Part shown: one piece after another, positions 20,968-21,452 of the stretch
Layout: each line of letters starts with the position of its first letter
Numbering within the stretch: position 1 is the stretch's first letter
Source of the DNA: Smittium culicis
Taxonomy: Eukaryota > Kickxellomycota > Harpellomycetes > Harpellales > Legeriomycetaceae
Assembly: GCA_001970855.1 (NCBI GenBank)
Contig: LSSN01006024.1
Location: 1 to 21,452 of the forward strand
Reading direction: 5' to 3'
DNA: 21,452 bases
Notes under the pieces: generated by a model
What the model saw: only the letters and a program-made list of their open reading frames with translations
Database searches by the model: none
Told to the model about the DNA's origin: nothing
Position numbers and translations under genes: made by a program

Positions 20968-21048
20968 TATAAAATTTTATTTCTTATCTACTATTCACTT
21001 TTTTTATGTCCTTACTAAATAAAATTGACTATAACCATCGAAACGCGT
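20968..21048 (+). repeat. LINE 5' block B, inverted partner of 15240-15319
   Basis: This block spans the LINE-C leader and its first 14 or so codons. The partner lies on the opposite strand in LINE-B, about 5.6 kb away. Most differences fall in the T-rich centre just before and at the start codon. Confidence 0.85.
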
Positions 21049-21452
21049 CTCCCTCTCTCTCTATTAGAAAAATTTTTCTTGGGCGAGCCAATAAGGGAGA
21101 TGTACCCGAGGCTTTGGATGTGGTATTTAATGCCATAGGCGACAGTATGTACACAAGATATGATGACTATAGAGCAAATGTCACATATATAACTCTTGAC
21201 AATCTAGAAGACGCAACAAATCTAATGTCTAAGACATTGACTTATGATGATCAGAAGATTGATCTATACCAAACCGTAAAAATTGAAGAGGATATTATGA
21301 CTGTCAATATCCCAAATTTCAAGGAAATTTCCATTGCTAAAATGATTGAGCTGGTCACAAAGCAGCTAAAGCCACTAGGCGAAATAAAAGATATTAGCGC
21401 CTTATGCAATAAATACAGAAATGAGTATATTCCTTATGGTATGAAGGTTCTA
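21006..21452 (+). CDS. LINE-C ORF1, nucleic-acid-binding protein, 3'-truncated
   Basis: The frame is open from ATG at 21006 to the last base, 149 codons with no stop. It begins MSLLNKIDYNHRNA, continues RKIFLGRANKGDVPEALDVV and NAIGDSMYTRYDDYRAN, and then MTVNIPNFKEISIAKMIEL and LKPLGEIKDIS. The last part has the strand-helix-strand rhythm of an RRM-like fold: a hydrophobic strand, a helix, then a short strand after G-E-I. That fold is common in L1-type ORF1 proteins, which bind element RNA; family recall, no search. A CCHC knuckle, as in LINE-B, would be expected beyond the window. Mixed, less AT-rich codons contrast with the decayed copies and suggest a recent or still selected copy. A host gene of unknown function is the alternative, but the leader shared with LINE-B argues against that. 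Confidence 0.7.
   Translation, partial: MSLLNKIDYNHRNASPSLSIRKIFLGRANKGDVPEALDVVFNAIGDSMYTRYDDYRANVTYITLDNLEDATNLMSKTLTYDDQKIDLYQTVKIEEDIMTVNIPNFKEISIAKMIELVTKQLKPLGEIKDISALCNKYRNEYIPYGMKVL
21054..21093 (+). repeat. LINE 5' block A, inverted partner of 15333-15369
   Basis: The block contains CTTGGGCGAGCCAATA, which is exactly shared with LINE-B. Here it is in frame within ORF1 and encodes FLGRAN. A CT-rich run lies directly before it in both copies. Confidence 0.85.

Larger units (their letters stand above)
20930..21452 (+). mobile_element. LINE-C: 5' end of an L1-like element, cut by window edge
   Basis: A 5' leader with block B (20968-21048) and block A (21054-21093) runs into an uninterrupted ORF1 that continues past the window end. 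Similarity of its leader to LINE-B, and of its ORF1 pattern to LINE-B ORF1, identify it as a LINE. It reads in the opposite direction from LINE-A and LINE-B. The exact 5' boundary is unknown. Confidence 0.72.

Noticed and set aside
1..21452. CRISPR arrays, operons, bacterial promoters and Shine-Dalgarno sites
   Set aside because: No regularly spaced direct repeats were seen, and the intron, LINEs and DIRS element show that the DNA is eukaryotic.

Overview
This window is AT-rich eukaryotic DNA. One host gene and one transposon reading frame are intact; most of the rest is decayed retrotransposon sequence. The host gene has a short spliceosomal-type intron (GT...AG, 88 nt) and encodes a fungal-type major facilitator transporter. 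Together with a DIRS-type tyrosine-recombinase retrotransposon and L1-like LINEs, this suggests a fungus. A zygomycete-type lineage (Mucoromycota or a relative) is my best guess, because the decayed Gag and RT of the DIRS element resemble those I associate with Mucorales. That placement is inference, not a database result.

Layout. 1-330: AT-rich flank with nothing recognised. About 330-3960 (+): a DIRS-like element in the order Gag, reverse transcriptase, RNase H, DIRS linker region, probable tyrosine recombinase, all broken by stops and frameshifts. About 4240-9480 (-): LINE-A, a decayed L1-like non-LTR element with remnants of ORF1 (RRM-like part and CCHC knuckle), AP endonuclease, RT and C-terminal zinc region. 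About 9500-15380 (-): LINE-B, a related decayed element in the same orientation. 15380-18960: 3.6 kb of AT-rich DNA without a recognisable gene. 19053-20592 (+): a two-exon ACS-family transporter gene, apparently intact. 20600-20960: AT-rich 3' flank. 21006 to the window end (+): an uninterrupted ORF1 start of a third LINE (LINE-C), cut by the window edge.

Relationships. LINE-A and LINE-B keep nearly the same distances between matching motifs, which supports weak individual motif calls. Both have lost the YADD polymerase motif (YVNG and YAND). LINE-C carries 5' sequence that recurs in inverted orientation at the 5' end of LINE-B, but with its two blocks in swapped order. The transporter gene therefore lies between the inverted 5' ends of two LINEs that read away from it.

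I found no CRISPR, operon, tRNA or rRNA, and no convincing new defence or metabolic system. The points most worth a second look are the permuted inverted LINE 5' repeats around the transporter gene, the intact LINE-C ORF1 beside its decayed relatives, and the DIRS relic.
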